Origin: Polyangiaceae bacterium | Lineage (GTDB): Bacteria; Myxococcota_A; Polyangia; Polyangiales; Polyangiaceae | Direction: 5' to 3' | Assembly: GCA_025353725.1 (NCBI GenBank) | Contig: JANXOF010000094.1 | Span: forward strand, 1 to 55,417 | Length of the DNA stretch: 55,417 bases | Shown here: in pieces, positions 33,591-42,551 of the stretch | Layout: each line of letters begins with the position of its first letter | How positions within the stretch are numbered: position 1 is the stretch's first letter | Program-made: the position numbers and the translations under genes | Notes under the pieces: model-generated | What the model was told of the DNA's origin: nothing | Seen by the model: only the letters and a program-made list of their open reading frames with translations | Database searches by the model: none

Positions 33591-34184
33591 CTACTCGCGG
33601 CCCCAGGTCGCCTCGATAGCCAACGCAGGGATTCCCGCGCTCGTGGCGGCGGGGAAGGGGCTCGCGCGGAGCGGAGCCACAATGCACTCCAAAGCGTTCG
33701 CAGCGACGGGGCCGCCTGGGGCAATTTTCATGTCGGTGATTTCGCCCATTCCGCGGGAGCCCGTGATGGCGACAAGCTGAATCGCACCGGGGGCGAGCTC
33801 GCGGCGTTGCTCGACGCGGCGCGCGCACGTTTCGAGTTCGTCGGCGATTCGGTCAACGCTTCGCGCCGCAGCCTCCGCGGTCATGAAGTGTGCGCCGACG
33901 AGACCTACCACGCCGTGCGGGCGCCGCGCGATATAGACGTAGTCACGACGATCGACCGCTACCGATGCCGCGGCTCCTTTGGATCGGACGTCACGCGTCA
34001 CCGGCACGAAGTCGCGGCTAGCCGCACCACAGCTTAGTGTCAAAAGCCATACGGCAGGCGCAGCCCACGCCACGACGCGAGGCCGCCGCGCCCGCCCCGG
34101 TTGAACGGGTCGCGCGCCCGAGATCCCGAACAAAAGACGCAGTTGGCGCGCCGGCGGCACTTTAGCCGAGAATCTGTTTGGCAA
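33591..34184 (-). CDS. Small secreted lipoprotein, function unknown
   Basis: A 197-residue frame whose start at 34184 overlaps the preceding acyl-CoA dehydrogenase by 23 bp; a signal peptide follows with VWLLTLSC as lipobox. The mature part has VDRIADELETCARRV and a strand-rich end with GEITDMKIAPGG and ALECIVAPLRASPFP. This arrangement (Cys, conserved V/I strands, Cys, then FP) resembles the C-terminal AgmX/TonB-like module of many myxobacterial proteins. No enzymatic motif. Confidence 0.6.
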   Translation of the reverse strand: MPNRFSAKVPPARQLRLLFGISGARPVQPGRARRPRVVAWAAPAVWLLTLSCGAASRDFVPVTRDVRSKGAAASVAVDRRDYVYIARRPHGVVGLVGAHFMTAEAAARSVDRIADELETCARRVEQRRELAPGAIQLVAITGSRGMGEITDMKIAPGGPVAANALECIVAPLRASPFPAATSAGIPALAIEATWGRE

Positions 34185-35304
34185 TGACGAGTCGTTGTAC
34201 CTGCGCGGTGCCCTCGTAGATCTGAAGGATTTTTGCGTCGCGCATCAACTTCTCGACCGGGTATTCTTTGACGTAACCGTTTCCGCCAAAAATTTGGACG
34301 GCGTCGAGCGCGCTTTGCATCGCGGCGTCGGCGCCGTAAGCCTTTGCGATGCTTGACGTGAGCGGATCGCGGATGCCCTTGTCAAGCGACCATGCCGCTT
34401 TGTGCACGAGGAGGCGCGTCGCGTGAATTCGAATGGCCATTTCCGCGAGCATGGCTTGAACGAGTTGGTGATTGGCTATCGCGGTGCCGAACGTCTTACG
34501 CTCCTTGGCATAAGCGACCGACTCATCGAGGCAGCGGCGCATGACGCCGACGGCGATAGCGCCTATATCCGGGCGCGTTTGGTTGAAGGTCTCCATCGCG
34601 ACTTTGAAGCCGTGACCGGGCGGCGCCAGGACCTGCGCGGCTGGGACGTGCACGCCGTCGAGCATGACCTGTGCCGTGTCGCTGGCGCGTTGTCCGAGCT
34701 TGTCTTCGTGCTTTCCTACCGTGAGACCCGCTGCGTCACGATGCACGATAAACGCGCCGATGCCCTTGTGCCTAAGCTCGGGGTTTTCCGTCGCAAAGAT
34801 AATAAAAAAGCTAGCGAGCGTCGCATTCGTGATCCACGCCTTGGTGCCGGTAAGCACGTAGCTCCCGTCGGACTGCTTGACGGCGCGGCACTGCAACCCG
34901 GCGACGTCGCTCCCGGCGCCTGGCTCCGTGGTCGCGTAGCTCACCTGAATGGGTTCGCTCGTCAGCCAGCCGAAGTACTTTTTCTTCTGCGCCTCGGAGC
35001 CCGCGAGTTTGATAGGCGTGAGACCCAGCGTATTCGCAGTGATGCTCGTGTCGATACCGCTACATCCGTAAGAGAGTTCCTCGGTAATCAGGGCAGAATC
35101 GAGGTCTCCAAGGCCCGGTCCGCCATACTCAGCCGGCAAGGTCGGGTTCGCGAGGCCGATTTCCCACGCCGCCTTGAATACGTCTCTCGGGAACTCCGAC
35201 TTCCGATCGCACTCGGCCGCGATCGGAATAATGCGCTCCTTCGCGAAGCGACGTGCGGTGTCGATGAGGGCTTTCTGCTCCTCGGTAAGCTCGAAGTCGA
35301 TCAT
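34162..35304 (-). CDS. Acyl-CoA dehydrogenase
   Basis: A 380-residue enzyme that oxidises acyl-CoA to 2-enoyl-CoA with FAD, passing electrons to ETF. Motifs: YATTEPGAGSD, GTKAWITNA, RKTFGTAIANHQ and YVKEYPVEKLMRDAK. The catalytic Glu is in IYEGTAQVQRLVIAKQIL at the C-terminus, the position used by short/medium-chain enzymes. Start 35304 (MIDFELTEEQKAL) matches the family N-terminus; the longer frame to 35433 would run into the divergent thioesterase start. Probably fatty-acid or branched-chain catabolism, in line with the adjacent thioesterase. Confidence 0.95.
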   Translation of the reverse strand: MIDFELTEEQKALIDTARRFAKERIIPIAAECDRKSEFPRDVFKAAWEIGLANPTLPAEYGGPGLGDLDSALITEELSYGCSGIDTSITANTLGLTPIKLAGSEAQKKKYFGWLTSEPIQVSYATTEPGAGSDVAGLQCRAVKQSDGSYVLTGTKAWITNATLASFFIIFATENPELRHKGIGAFIVHRDAAGLTVGKHEDKLGQRASDTAQVMLDGVHVPAAQVLAPPGHGFKVAMETFNQTRPDIGAIAVGVMRRCLDESVAYAKERKTFGTAIANHQLVQAMLAEMAIRIHATRLLVHKAAWSLDKGIRDPLTSSIAKAYGADAAMQSALDAVQIFGGNGYVKEYPVEKLMRDAKILQIYEGTAQVQRLVIAKQILG

Positions 35305-35431
35305 GCGACCAGAAATAACACTCTTCGTGCGCGAACGTCTCGAAGACATCGCGAGCCCCGGGCCGTCGTAGAAGTGCCTCACGCAAAAACTGACTGGAAC
35401 TCGCCCGACGGATCGAGCTACGGATGAGTCC

Positions 35432-35914
35432 ATGACGGAAGCCTCACCCCTCTCCCTTCAAGAACGATTTGCGCCGAACGGCCGTTGCTTCGGTTGCGGG
35501 CCCACGAACGAAAGGGGGCTACGGATTCGGAGCTTCGCCACGGAGGACTCGCAAGATGCACGGCTCGTGTGCGACTGGACTCCCGAAAAGCATCACGAGG
35601 CGTTCGAGAATGTCGTGAACGGCGGCATTCTGGGGGCGCTGCTCGATTGCCACATGAACTGGATGACCGTCTTTTACCTCTTGAAGCGTAACGGGCTGGA
35701 CTACGCGCCCTGCTGCGTCACGGCAGACTTTACCGTCGTTCTCAAGCGGCCGACGCCGCTCGGGCCGTTACGCCTTGAAGCTCGCGTCGTCTCCTCGGTC
35801 GCCGATCGCGCGACGATCGAGGCGACCGTCACGGCCGCAGGCAAGGTGACGGCCCTCGGGTCCGGTACGTTTGTCGCCGTCAAAGCTGGCCACCCTGCGT
35901 TTCACCGGTGGTAG
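35432..35914 (+). CDS. Hotdog-fold (PaaI-like) thioesterase
   Basis: A 160-residue protein of the 4HBT/PaaI-type hotdog superfamily, with NGRCFGCGPTNERGL near the start, the helix region NVVNGGILGALLDCHMNW containing the HGG-like active site (Asn-Gly-Gly here), and CVTADFTVVLKRPTPLG. It probably hydrolyses acyl-CoA. It is divergent from the acyl-CoA dehydrogenase with about 127 bp between starts, so a shared promoter region is likely. Confidence 0.85.
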   Translation: MTEASPLSLQERFAPNGRCFGCGPTNERGLRIRSFATEDSQDARLVCDWTPEKHHEAFENVVNGGILGALLDCHMNWMTVFYLLKRNGLDYAPCCVTADFTVVLKRPTPLGPLRLEARVVSSVADRATIEATVTAAGKVTALGSGTFVAVKAGHPAFHRW

Positions 35915-35935
35915 CGATGCCGGGCGTAACGCGCG

Positions 35936-36070
35936 CTACTCTTTCGCGCGCTTTGCTCTCTCGGCCAATTGCTGCCGCGCCGCGTTGCCGCCCATCACCC
36001 ACCCGACGATAATTCCGACCAGCAACACGGCTGGAATAAAGAGAACGTGGGCCGATGTGGGAAGGCCCAT
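35936..36070 (-). CDS. 44-residue single-pass membrane protein downstream of CcmD
   Basis: A small gene too short for most gene finders. ATG at 36070-36068 overlaps the TAA of the CcmD-like gene by one base, and the frame runs to TAG at 35938-35936. The peptide has one clear membrane helix (HVLFIPAVLLVGIIVGWVMG) followed by a basic amphipathic end (NAARQQLAERAKRAK). The tight coupling to ccmC-ccmD and the intact membrane topology argue that it is translated, perhaps as a component of the heme-handling complex. No homologue was recognised. Confidence 0.7.
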   Translation of the reverse strand: MGLPTSAHVLFIPAVLLVGIIVGWVMGGNAARQQLAERAKRAKE

Positions 36071-36342
36071 TACGACGCTCCGGCCGCAGCCGCTTTTGCC
36101 TTCGCATCCGCGGAGGCGGCCGCTCGGTCGAGCGCGCGCTCAAGCTCGTTCAGTCGCGCAGAAAGCCGGCCCTGCTTTCGCCACATCATGAAAAGCCAGG
36201 CCATGAGTATGACCCAAAGGGCGATGTACGCCGTCACCAAAAGTTTCGAGCCGCTGTAGTGCTCGGCGCTGTCGACGGCGACGAACTCCGTCGCACGACT
36301 GTCTGCTGCGGGGGTGGTTTGAAGGCTTAGGTCGCGATTCAT
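36070..36342 (-). CDS. ccmD: CcmD-family cytochrome c biogenesis protein
   Basis: A 90-residue protein with one membrane helix (LLVTAYIALWVILMAWLFMMW) followed by a coiled-coil-like Arg/Glu/Leu tail (GRLSARLNELERAL) and an Ala-rich end. CcmD binds CcmC and helps release heme-loaded CcmE. The start overlaps the ccmC stop in an ATGA (36339-36342). Length and topology fit, but sequence conservation in this family is weak, so the assignment rests largely on context. Confidence 0.8.
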   Translation of the reverse strand: MNRDLSLQTTPAADSRATEFVAVDSAEHYSGSKLLVTAYIALWVILMAWLFMMWRKQGRLSARLNELERALDRAAASADAKAKAAAAGAS

Positions 36343-37172
36343 GTCTCCGTCCGATCATCGAGGCCAAGGTCAATGGCGTCCTCCTCTGCACGTGCAAGAC
36401 GACTCTGCACGCGCTCGAGTCGTATCCGCGCAAGGAGCAGGGTGAGCGCGAAAAAGGTGAATGCGGCCATACTCAAGATAAAAGCGATTCTCATGTCGGG
36501 GTGCTGCAGTCCGCCCCCTTTTCCGGTGACGACCGCAGGGTGCTGACCACCCCATTTTTGAACGCTGTAGTGGATAATCGGAAGATTCGCAGCACCTAAG
36601 ATGCCGAGCGCTGCTGCAAACTTGCGCTCCCCTTCACCGTCGCCCGAAAAACTGCGCAGCACGCCGTAAGCCACGTACACGAGCCAGCTGAGCATCGAGG
36701 TCGTGAGACGCGGATCCCACGTCCACAGAAACCCCCAGGCTTTTGCGGCCCACAGAGGTCCGGTAACGAGGACGATGAGACCCATCACGATGGCGAGCTC
36801 AGCGCCCGCGCGCCCGAGCGCGTCGCGCGCGTCGGTGGGTTTCAGGAGATACATCACCGATCCAATGAAACACGCCGTCGCGCCGATATACATCGCGTAG
36901 GCGCTAGGCACGTGGAAGTAGAAAATCTTTTGCACGATGCCCATCTGAGCTTCGATAGGCGCGACCTCGAAGGTCCAATAGAGACTCGCGACGAGGAGGA
37001 TCGTCGAAAGCGCAAAAAGGGGTACGAAAAACGTATCGCGATCGAAACGAAACGGCCTTTCGTCACGCGCAAGGGCCGAAGCCGTAGTTTTCACGGGCGT
37101 AGCGGCAATGCATGCAATGCGCGCGACGCTCTTCGGCTTGGTTTCCGGCATGGCGGCGTAGGAATCTACCAC
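36339..37172 (-). CDS. ccmC: Heme exporter/cytochrome c biogenesis protein CcmC
   Basis: A 277-residue membrane protein with six predicted helices and the tryptophan-rich heme-handling motif WGFLWTWDPRLTTSMLSW, with HxxS-type FYFHVPSAYAMY and NLPIIHYSV supplying the two heme-ligand His. CcmC loads heme onto CcmE at the periplasmic side. The N-terminal about 45 residues are an extra soluble stretch; ATG 37151 (MPETKPKS) is an alternative start to 37172. The gene follows the J-protein by 9 bp. ccmA, ccmB and ccmE are not in this window. Confidence 0.93.
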   Translation of the reverse strand: MVDSYAAMPETKPKSVARIACIAATPVKTTASALARDERPFRFDRDTFFVPLFALSTILLVASLYWTFEVAPIEAQMGIVQKIFYFHVPSAYAMYIGATACFIGSVMYLLKPTDARDALGRAGAELAIVMGLIVLVTGPLWAAKAWGFLWTWDPRLTTSMLSWLVYVAYGVLRSFSGDGEGERKFAAALGILGAANLPIIHYSVQKWGGQHPAVVTGKGGGLQHPDMRIAFILSMAAFTFFALTLLLARIRLERVQSRLARAEEDAIDLGLDDRTET

Positions 37173-37181
37173 GCGTCGCTG

Positions 37182-37730
37182 TTACTTTTTCGAGGTGTTT
37201 GCCTTGGCCTTGCGGAGCTCATCGAGCTCGCGCGCGAAAGCCTCGAGGCTTGGGTTGTTCGGGTCCCTATGCATGGCCATCACGAGCTGCAGCTTGGCTT
37301 GCTGGGGATCGCCGGCTTTCACGAGTTGTTCGGCGCGCGCGACAAACGGGCGAGCACTTACCACGCGCACGCTGTCGGCCAACCGACCGCTTGGCGCCAT
37401 CGACCGCGACGGTGCTCGGCTTGAATCAAGGTCAACGAGGAGCGATTCAGGCCTAAGGACTCCCTCCATGAGCGCCTCATTGTAGCGAACGCGCCGCAGC
37501 GGGTCGGAGAGGACGCGATAGGCCTCCGTTCCGCGTCGAAAAATATAGCTTATTACGACGAGCTCTTGCGGCGGGCGCCACTGGTGCACGTCGGGATGAA
37601 ACGACTCGGCGAAGGCGTGGAACGCGTTCCGCACCTCGTCCGGGCTCGCGTCCGGCGTGACGCGAAAGAGATCGTAGTACGATAGATAATCGAGTGCATC
37701 GAGCCACTCTCTCAGCGCATCCGCGTCCAT
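37182..37730 (-). CDS. J-domain protein (partner of adjacent Hsp70)
   Basis: A 182-residue protein with a J-domain near residues 16-75: LSYYDLFRVTPDASPDEVRNAF, an intact HPD in ESFHPDVHQW, and the closing helix AYRVLSDPLRRVRYNEAL. After a Ser/Pro/Arg spacer, the C-terminal about 60 residues form TPR-like helices (RAEQLVKAGDPQQAKLQLVMAMHRDPNN). J-domains stimulate Hsp70 ATPase; the gene lies 23 bp after the Hsp70 gene, so they are probably a dedicated pair. It is clearly distinct from the HAD-motif J-like protein at 3827. Confidence 0.9.
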   Translation of the reverse strand: MDADALREWLDALDYLSYYDLFRVTPDASPDEVRNAFHAFAESFHPDVHQWRPPQELVVISYIFRRGTEAYRVLSDPLRRVRYNEALMEGVLRPESLLVDLDSSRAPSRSMAPSGRLADSVRVVSARPFVARAEQLVKAGDPQQAKLQLVMAMHRDPNNPSLEAFARELDELRKAKANTSKK

Positions 37731-37753
37731 GGCTGCCTTAAATCCGAGCGTTG

Positions 37754-40195
37754 CTACAGCGGTTCGCGGCTTTTGGTGGGCTGCTGTGCAAATCGGTTGA
37801 TCATCATGACGACGGACGACTCGTCGGCAATGCCAATGAGCTGGAGCGTCGCGTGAGCCTCTTGGCCCGTACGTAAATCCCGCGCGCTGATTCGAAGCGT
37901 GCCGTCGGCGTCGACTTCGAACGTCACGGCGATGACGACGTCACCTCGCAGTGAGGAACGCAGGCCTTCGAGGGTGACTTCGCCAAGGTAGGTGTTGCGA
38001 GAAAAAACAGGCTCTTCGCCCTGCCCGACACGGACCCGGACCGTCGTTTGGAGGTCACGGCCCGTGGCGAACCTGCGCGTCCGCTCACACGGAATCTTCG
38101 AGTTCCGAGGCAGGAGCGTGTCCGCATAACCACCGGCCGTCTCGACCACGAGACCACGCGGCGTTACGTCGACCAGTATCGGTGCGGCGTAAGCGCCCTC
38201 TGTCGTGGCTAGTTCGTACGGCGCCGGCACCGACATCCGCAAGGGCGGCATCGTCGGCGGCGAAGGCAACGGAATGTTCTCGAACGATGCAGGCAGAGAC
38301 CTTCGCGCCGGGGGCAACGTCGGCGACATCGGCAGAGGAATCGCGGACGGAAGCCCGAGCGGGGGTATCGATGATGGTCGAGGGAGGAGGGGTTGAGGAA
38401 GGATCCCCGGGGTCGACGTGAACGCTGACGGGACAGTGGAGGGACGCATTTTTGGCGGCGCCTCATGCTGGGGAGGAACGGAGCTAAAGGGCGCCCGCGG
38501 ATCAGGCGACCGGTCCATCGGCCCAAACGGTCGCGGCGTTACGGGCCTCGGTGCCGGGGTTGCCATCGTGGGGCCAGCAAAAGGCGAAAGATTGACCTGA
38601 CTCGGCTTCCGAATTTCAGGCCTTTTACCCGGCACCGTGCCGCCCACGGTTCTCGGTGCGTCGTTCGCGGGTCGCAGGTTCGCGGTCCGCAAATCAGTCT
38701 CGCTCTCAAAGCCGCGCAGCGTACTCGCGCTCGGCATCGACGGCCGCGCGGGGGTTTCGTCGAGCGTTCCGAAGCCCGCGCTCGACTGAGGGCGCGCCGT
38801 AAGGGCGTTCAACGCAAGGTCGGTGGCAGTCACCGAAGCCTTTTCGGAAGACGGGGACCACTCGATCGACTTCGCGGGCTTCGGGACAGTCAGGCCCTCG
38901 AGGGATTTTGGTTCGCCTCCCCGCGGGCCCACATGGGGCTGGTCGCTCGCACTCCGCGCGGTCATCGGTGACGTGGCAGGCGCGACGCCCGGGCTCGTGA
39001 GCGTTCGAGGTCTGGACAACGACGGAGGCGGCGCTGGTATGCCTGGCTTACGCGTGCCCTCCGTGAGGGCGGCCGCTTGAATCGCGGCTCCAATGGCCAC
39101 AACCTCGTCTGGGTTTACGCGGTCGAGAAGGGGCACGCGGAAGAATTCCTCGACGCGCCGCCGCACGAGCGGAATGCGTGTGGAGCCGCCCACAAGAATG
39201 ACCTTATCGAACGAGCTCGGTGAGAGTCGCGCGAGCGCGAGCGCCTCCTGCGTGACTTTGAGCGACCGCTCGAGCAGGGGCGTTATCATCTGCTCGAGGT
39301 CCCGTCGCGAAATCGTGAACGCGTACGTCACCGCAGAGCCTTGCGCCCCGTGACCGAACTCGTGAAGTACGGCGGTGTGGGTCTCGGCCGTCGAGAGCGC
39401 CATTTTGACTTCTTCGGCGGTCATCTTGAGCCGCTCGAACATCTGCGGATCTGTGCGCGGGTCGTAACGGTAGGTCGCGAGGTACACGTCGGCCATGCGC
39501 TCGGCAATGAGGTTGTCGATGTCGTCGCCGCCGAGAAACGAGTCGCCTGCAGTTGCTAACACTTCGAAGACATTGCCGTTGAGATCGAGCAGCGTGCAGT
39601 CAAACGTGCCGCCGCCCAGGTCGTAGACAGCGACGCGCTCGTTGCCGGTCCGGCCAAGGCCGTAGGCGAGTGCAGCGGCGGTAGGTTCGTTGAGGATGCG
39701 AAGCACCTCCAATCCCGAGACGCGACCCGCGACTTTCGTCGAGGCGCGCTGGAGCTCGTTAAAATGAGCGGGGACCGTGATGACGGCCCGCTGCACGACC
39801 GCGCCCGTCGCGCTCTCGGCGATCTGTCGGACGCGCTTGAGTACGAACGCGCTTATCTCTGGCAGCGTGTAGTCCTGCCCGCGGGCGCGGATGAGCGGCG
39901 CTTGCCCCGGCCCCTCTCGCAAGTCGAAGGCGAAACGCCCCGCAGCTTGCGCGAGCTCCGGGCTACCCCACGAGCGACCGATGAGCCTCTTGTGGCTGTA
40001 GACCGTATTTTTAGGGTCGATGATGCGCCGCGCCTTTGCGGAGCTACCCACCAAAACGTCGCCGTTCGGGTGAAAGCTAACGACACTCGGAAGTAGCCGC
40101 GCCCCGACTGAATCGCCGAGCACGTGAACTTTCCCTGCGCGCACACACGCGACGACCGTGTTGGTCGTACCGAGATCGATCCCGACGACGCTCAC
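37754..40195 (-). CDS. Hsp70 chaperone with about 285-residue insertion in the interdomain linker
   Basis: An 813-residue Hsp70. The ATPase domain is complete ([65 protein letters not shown]) and ends at residue 383 ([18 protein letters not shown]). The substrate-binding beta domain begins at 673 with [17 protein letters not shown] and includes [11 protein letters not shown] and [17 protein letters not shown]. Between them, where DnaK has about ten residues, are residues 384-670, rich in Pro, Ser and Ala and probably disordered. The alpha-helical lid is missing; the protein ends about 30 residues after the beta domain. It heads the operon with the J-protein and ccm genes. It is unlikely to be the housekeeping DnaK. 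Confidence 0.9.
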   Translation of the reverse strand: MSVVGIDLGTTNTVVACVRAGKVHVLGDSVGARLLPSVVSFHPNGDVLVGSSAKARRIIDPKNTVYSHKRLIGRSWGSPELAQAAGRFAFDLREGPGQAPLIRARGQDYTLPEISAFVLKRVRQIAESATGAVVQRAVITVPAHFNELQRASTKVAGRVSGLEVLRILNEPTAAALAYGLGRTGNERVAVYDLGGGTFDCTLLDLNGNVFEVLATAGDSFLGGDDIDNLIAERMADVYLATYRYDPRTDPQMFERLKMTAEEVKMALSTAETHTAVLHEFGHGAQGSAVTYAFTISRRDLEQMITPLLERSLKVTQEALALARLSPSSFDKVILVGGSTRIPLVRRRVEEFFRVPLLDRVNPDEVVAIGAAIQAAALTEGTRKPGIPAPPPSLSRPRTLTSPGVAPATSPMTARSASDQPHVGPRGGEPKSLEGLTVPKPAKSIEWSPSSEKASVTATDLALNALTARPQSSAGFGTLDETPARPSMPSASTLRGFESETDLRTANLRPANDAPRTVGGTVPGKRPEIRKPSQVNLSPFAGPTMATPAPRPVTPRPFGPMDRSPDPRAPFSSVPPQHEAPPKMRPSTVPSAFTSTPGILPQPLLPRPSSIPPLGLPSAIPLPMSPTLPPARRSLPASFENIPLPSPPTMPPLRMSVPAPYELATTEGAYAAPILVDVTPRGLVVETAGGYADTLLPRNSKIPCERTRRFATGRDLQTTVRVRVGQGEEPVFSRNTYLGEVTLEGLRSSLRGDVVIAVTFEVDADGTLRISARDLRTGQEAHATLQLIGIADESSVVMMINRFAQQPTKSREPL

Positions 40196-40277
40196 CCTTA
40201 GAGACGTATCACCAACACGTCGCCCCGCGAGCGGTTTCGAAAGCCCGCATCGCGGTGGCGCGCCGTCAGAGGCGCTC

Positions 40278-41042
40278 CTACCGGCAGTGTTTCAGCAGCT
40301 TCGAGTCGATAGCGAAGTCGCTCTTGATTTTCGTCGCTGTGGTCGTGAGCACCGACCAGTAGCTCCAGTCTTGGATTTTTGAAGGAAAGAGCACAAAACC
40401 GCCGCGCGCGGCAGCCGTTCGCACCTGCTTGGCCAAGATGGCTATCCCGCACGACAAATTGCTTTCGGGATCGACGACGGACTCGGCGTCGCGCACGGAT
40501 TCACATTCGGGATAGCGCTCCCAATCGTCGGTGGAGACAGAGAGCAGTCCTTCGCTGAACTTCTGGTAGACGCTGAACTTCGCGCCCGTTGGAATGACTT
40601 TCAGCGTCGCTTTGCACGACAGCTCCTTCGGTAGATTTTTCGTACACTGGCCGGGCTCAGGGTACTTGTCGTCGGTTTTAAAGGCGGATTCGTAACGAGC
40701 GACTTCGGCCACGACGAGAGCCCATATGGCGATTTTCTGCGCTTCGGAGGCCGTGGCGTACTGCGGACAGAGCTCCTTCATCGCGGCAATAGGCTCGTTG
40801 GGTCCCTGAATCAAATCCTTGCCGTGCGTACGAATCGCGGTTGCAATGAATTCGTTCCATTCCGGTTTCCAAGAATATTCTCCTGTTTTGCCATACGACG
40901 CCGGGCGCACGTTGGCGTAAACGACTCCCTCGTTCAGCGCGTCGTCGACCGCCGCGCCGTTGTCAGCGTCGCCCGCAGACTCGGTGGTACACGCCACCAG
41001 CGCCGCGGCCGAAAGTACGAGCGTCAGAGCTTTGCGAATCAT
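40278..41042 (-). CDS. Lipoprotein with possible lysozyme-like domain
   Basis: A 254-residue protein. AGGAGG (complement of 41051-41056) precedes ATG 41042, which gives signal peptide LVLSAAALVAC. The mature part has EWNEFIATAIRTHGKDLI, then ELCPQYATASEAQKIAIWALVVAEVARYESAF. This layout (helix, CP-x-Y, long helix with VAEVARYES-x-F) recalls lysozyme-like transglycosylases, where a Glu near the end of the helix acts as acid. Six Cys suggest disulfides. The relation is tentative. The frame continuing upstream to 41273 has no suitable start context. Confidence 0.6.
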   Translation of the reverse strand: MIRKALTLVLSAAALVACTTESAGDADNGAAVDDALNEGVVYANVRPASYGKTGEYSWKPEWNEFIATAIRTHGKDLIQGPNEPIAAMKELCPQYATASEAQKIAIWALVVAEVARYESAFKTDDKYPEPGQCTKNLPKELSCKATLKVIPTGAKFSVYQKFSEGLLSVSTDDWERYPECESVRDAESVVDPESNLSCGIAILAKQVRTAAARGGFVLFPSKIQDWSYWSVLTTTATKIKSDFAIDSKLLKHCR

Positions 41043-41301
41043 GGTCGACACCTCCTGTTTCCCATGTCGCATGTTTCGTGCCGCTTCGATTCGGCACGCA
41101 ACGAGGGCAAAATGAGGCTCTCGCGTCGAAGGGGAGGGGTCCCATCTCCCCAGACATGTGGGAACAAAGGCCCACCCGCGCGACCCGCGCGACGCTACGT
41201 TTTTTCCCAGCGCGCGGCGGGCGGCACGGCTGGGCCGACTTCCGCGCGCGTCTGAGCCATGACAAGCCGCCACTTGAGGACGCGTCCTCAGACAGGGGAG
41301 A

Positions 41302-41976
41302 CTAATTTCCGAGGGTCGTAAAGGCCAGATTCATCGCGAGCGATACGATCGTTGTGTTGTACACGAAGGAGAGAAGCGCGTGGCCGAGCGCCGTTCGCCG
41401 AATTCGCGAACACGATACCGCGACGTCGGACACCTGAAAGCACATGCCGATAGTAAACGAAAAATACGCAAAATCGATATCGGCTGGCTTTCGCTGTCCG
41501 GGAAAGCCAAGGCCATCGCCGTCGCCGCGCAGGTAGTAAAGCCGGGCGTAGCGGAAAGAATACAACGTATGCGTGACGAACCAGGAGAGCACAACGGCTA
41601 CAAGAGCAAGTCCCGCCCAAACGTTTCCGATGGTGCCTGGCCAAACGCGTACGTGGCGAAAAACGACAATCGCCGCAAAGAGGCTGAAGAGACTTGCGGC
41701 GATGCTGGCGGCCCAGACGCTGCGTCTACCAGGATCGTCGTCTCCGGCTCGTAGTCGAGTTTCTGCTGCGTTTGAGCTCAAGAGAATTTTCCACGCGAGA
41801 ATGAGAAAGGCCGACGCACCGGTGTCCCATCCGAGCAGCGCTCGAACGCTCCACGAAATCGAAGAAGGCGCGAGCCACGTTGCCGCGACGCCCACCGCCA
41901 AAGCGACGATCGAACGCCCTACGGTTCTCGAAGGGTGCCACGGTGGTGCGCGTCGACTAGCCTTCTTCAGCATCAC
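41302..41976 (-). CDS. DUF1345 family membrane protein
   Basis: A 224-residue polytopic protein with about five membrane helices and the family blocks THTLYSFRYARLYY, DIDFAYFSFTIGMCFQVSDVAV and HALLSFVYNTTIVSLAMNLA. DUF1345 is an uncharacterised inner-membrane family. The first Met at 41976 or the next at 41973 may be used. The gene reads toward the lipoprotein at 41042, with about 260 bp between that contains no gene. Confidence 0.85.
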   Translation of the reverse strand: MMLKKASRRAPPWHPSRTVGRSIVALAVGVAATWLAPSSISWSVRALLGWDTGASAFLILAWKILLSSNAAETRLRAGDDDPGRRSVWAASIAASLFSLFAAIVVFRHVRVWPGTIGNVWAGLALVAVVLSWFVTHTLYSFRYARLYYLRGDGDGLGFPGQRKPADIDFAYFSFTIGMCFQVSDVAVSCSRIRRTALGHALLSFVYNTTIVSLAMNLAFTTLGN

Positions 41977-42066
41977 GCCAGGCTACTCGAAACCGAAGCG
42001 CGGTTTCTCAAGGCTCGCAGGCGGTCGCGCAGGTCTTAGGCTCCCCGCCAATCGCGGTTGGTCGCG

Positions 42067-42462
42067 TTACGCGCGAAGCACCAAAAGCGCACGGCGCGGC
42101 CTCTCGGCTTTCGTCGCGAGCTCACCTTCGCACGCGGGCGAGCCACGCTCGAGATCGCGGCAAACCTGAGGGCGCCGCTCATACACCGAGCACGCGAAGG
42201 TACCTTCGGTGGGATCGATCGACAGCGCGGCGCAACGATGCAGCGGCGGGCCACCCGAGCCGACGCGTTCAAGGCGCATGAACGTCGTATTGCCTATCCA
42301 CGTCACAACGGCCTCCGCCTCGTCACCGAGTCGGGCGTAGTCGTCGCCAGTGACACGCGCGTGACGCGGCGACTCGGAAAAGCAGCACGCGGAGCACCGC
42401 ATGCAGTCGAGAGGCGCGCTCGCATGTGGGGCCTTGTCCATCGTCTCCTGAGGATGTCCCAC
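42067..42462 (-). CDS. YkgJ-family cysteine-cluster protein
   Basis: A 131-residue protein with DCMRCSACCFSES near the N-terminus and CAALSIDPTEGTFACSVYER then RPQVCRDL, the paired-Cys arrangement of the YkgJ family, thought to hold a metal or Fe-S cluster. A second ATG at 42441 is possible. It is divergent from the HtrA gene, with about 90 bp between starts. Confidence 0.85.
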   Translation of the reverse strand: MGHPQETMDKAPHASAPLDCMRCSACCFSESPRHARVTGDDYARLGDEAEAVVTWIGNTTFMRLERVGSGGPPLHRCAALSIDPTEGTFACSVYERRPQVCRDLERGSPACEGELATKAERPRRALLVLRA

Positions 42463-42551
42463 GTCTTCGAGGTGTCTTGCAAGTCGCTTTCCCAGACGTG
42501 CTCTCGCGTCGGCACTTACGCCTCCGCGTGATCGTGTAACGTGGGGCGGAC

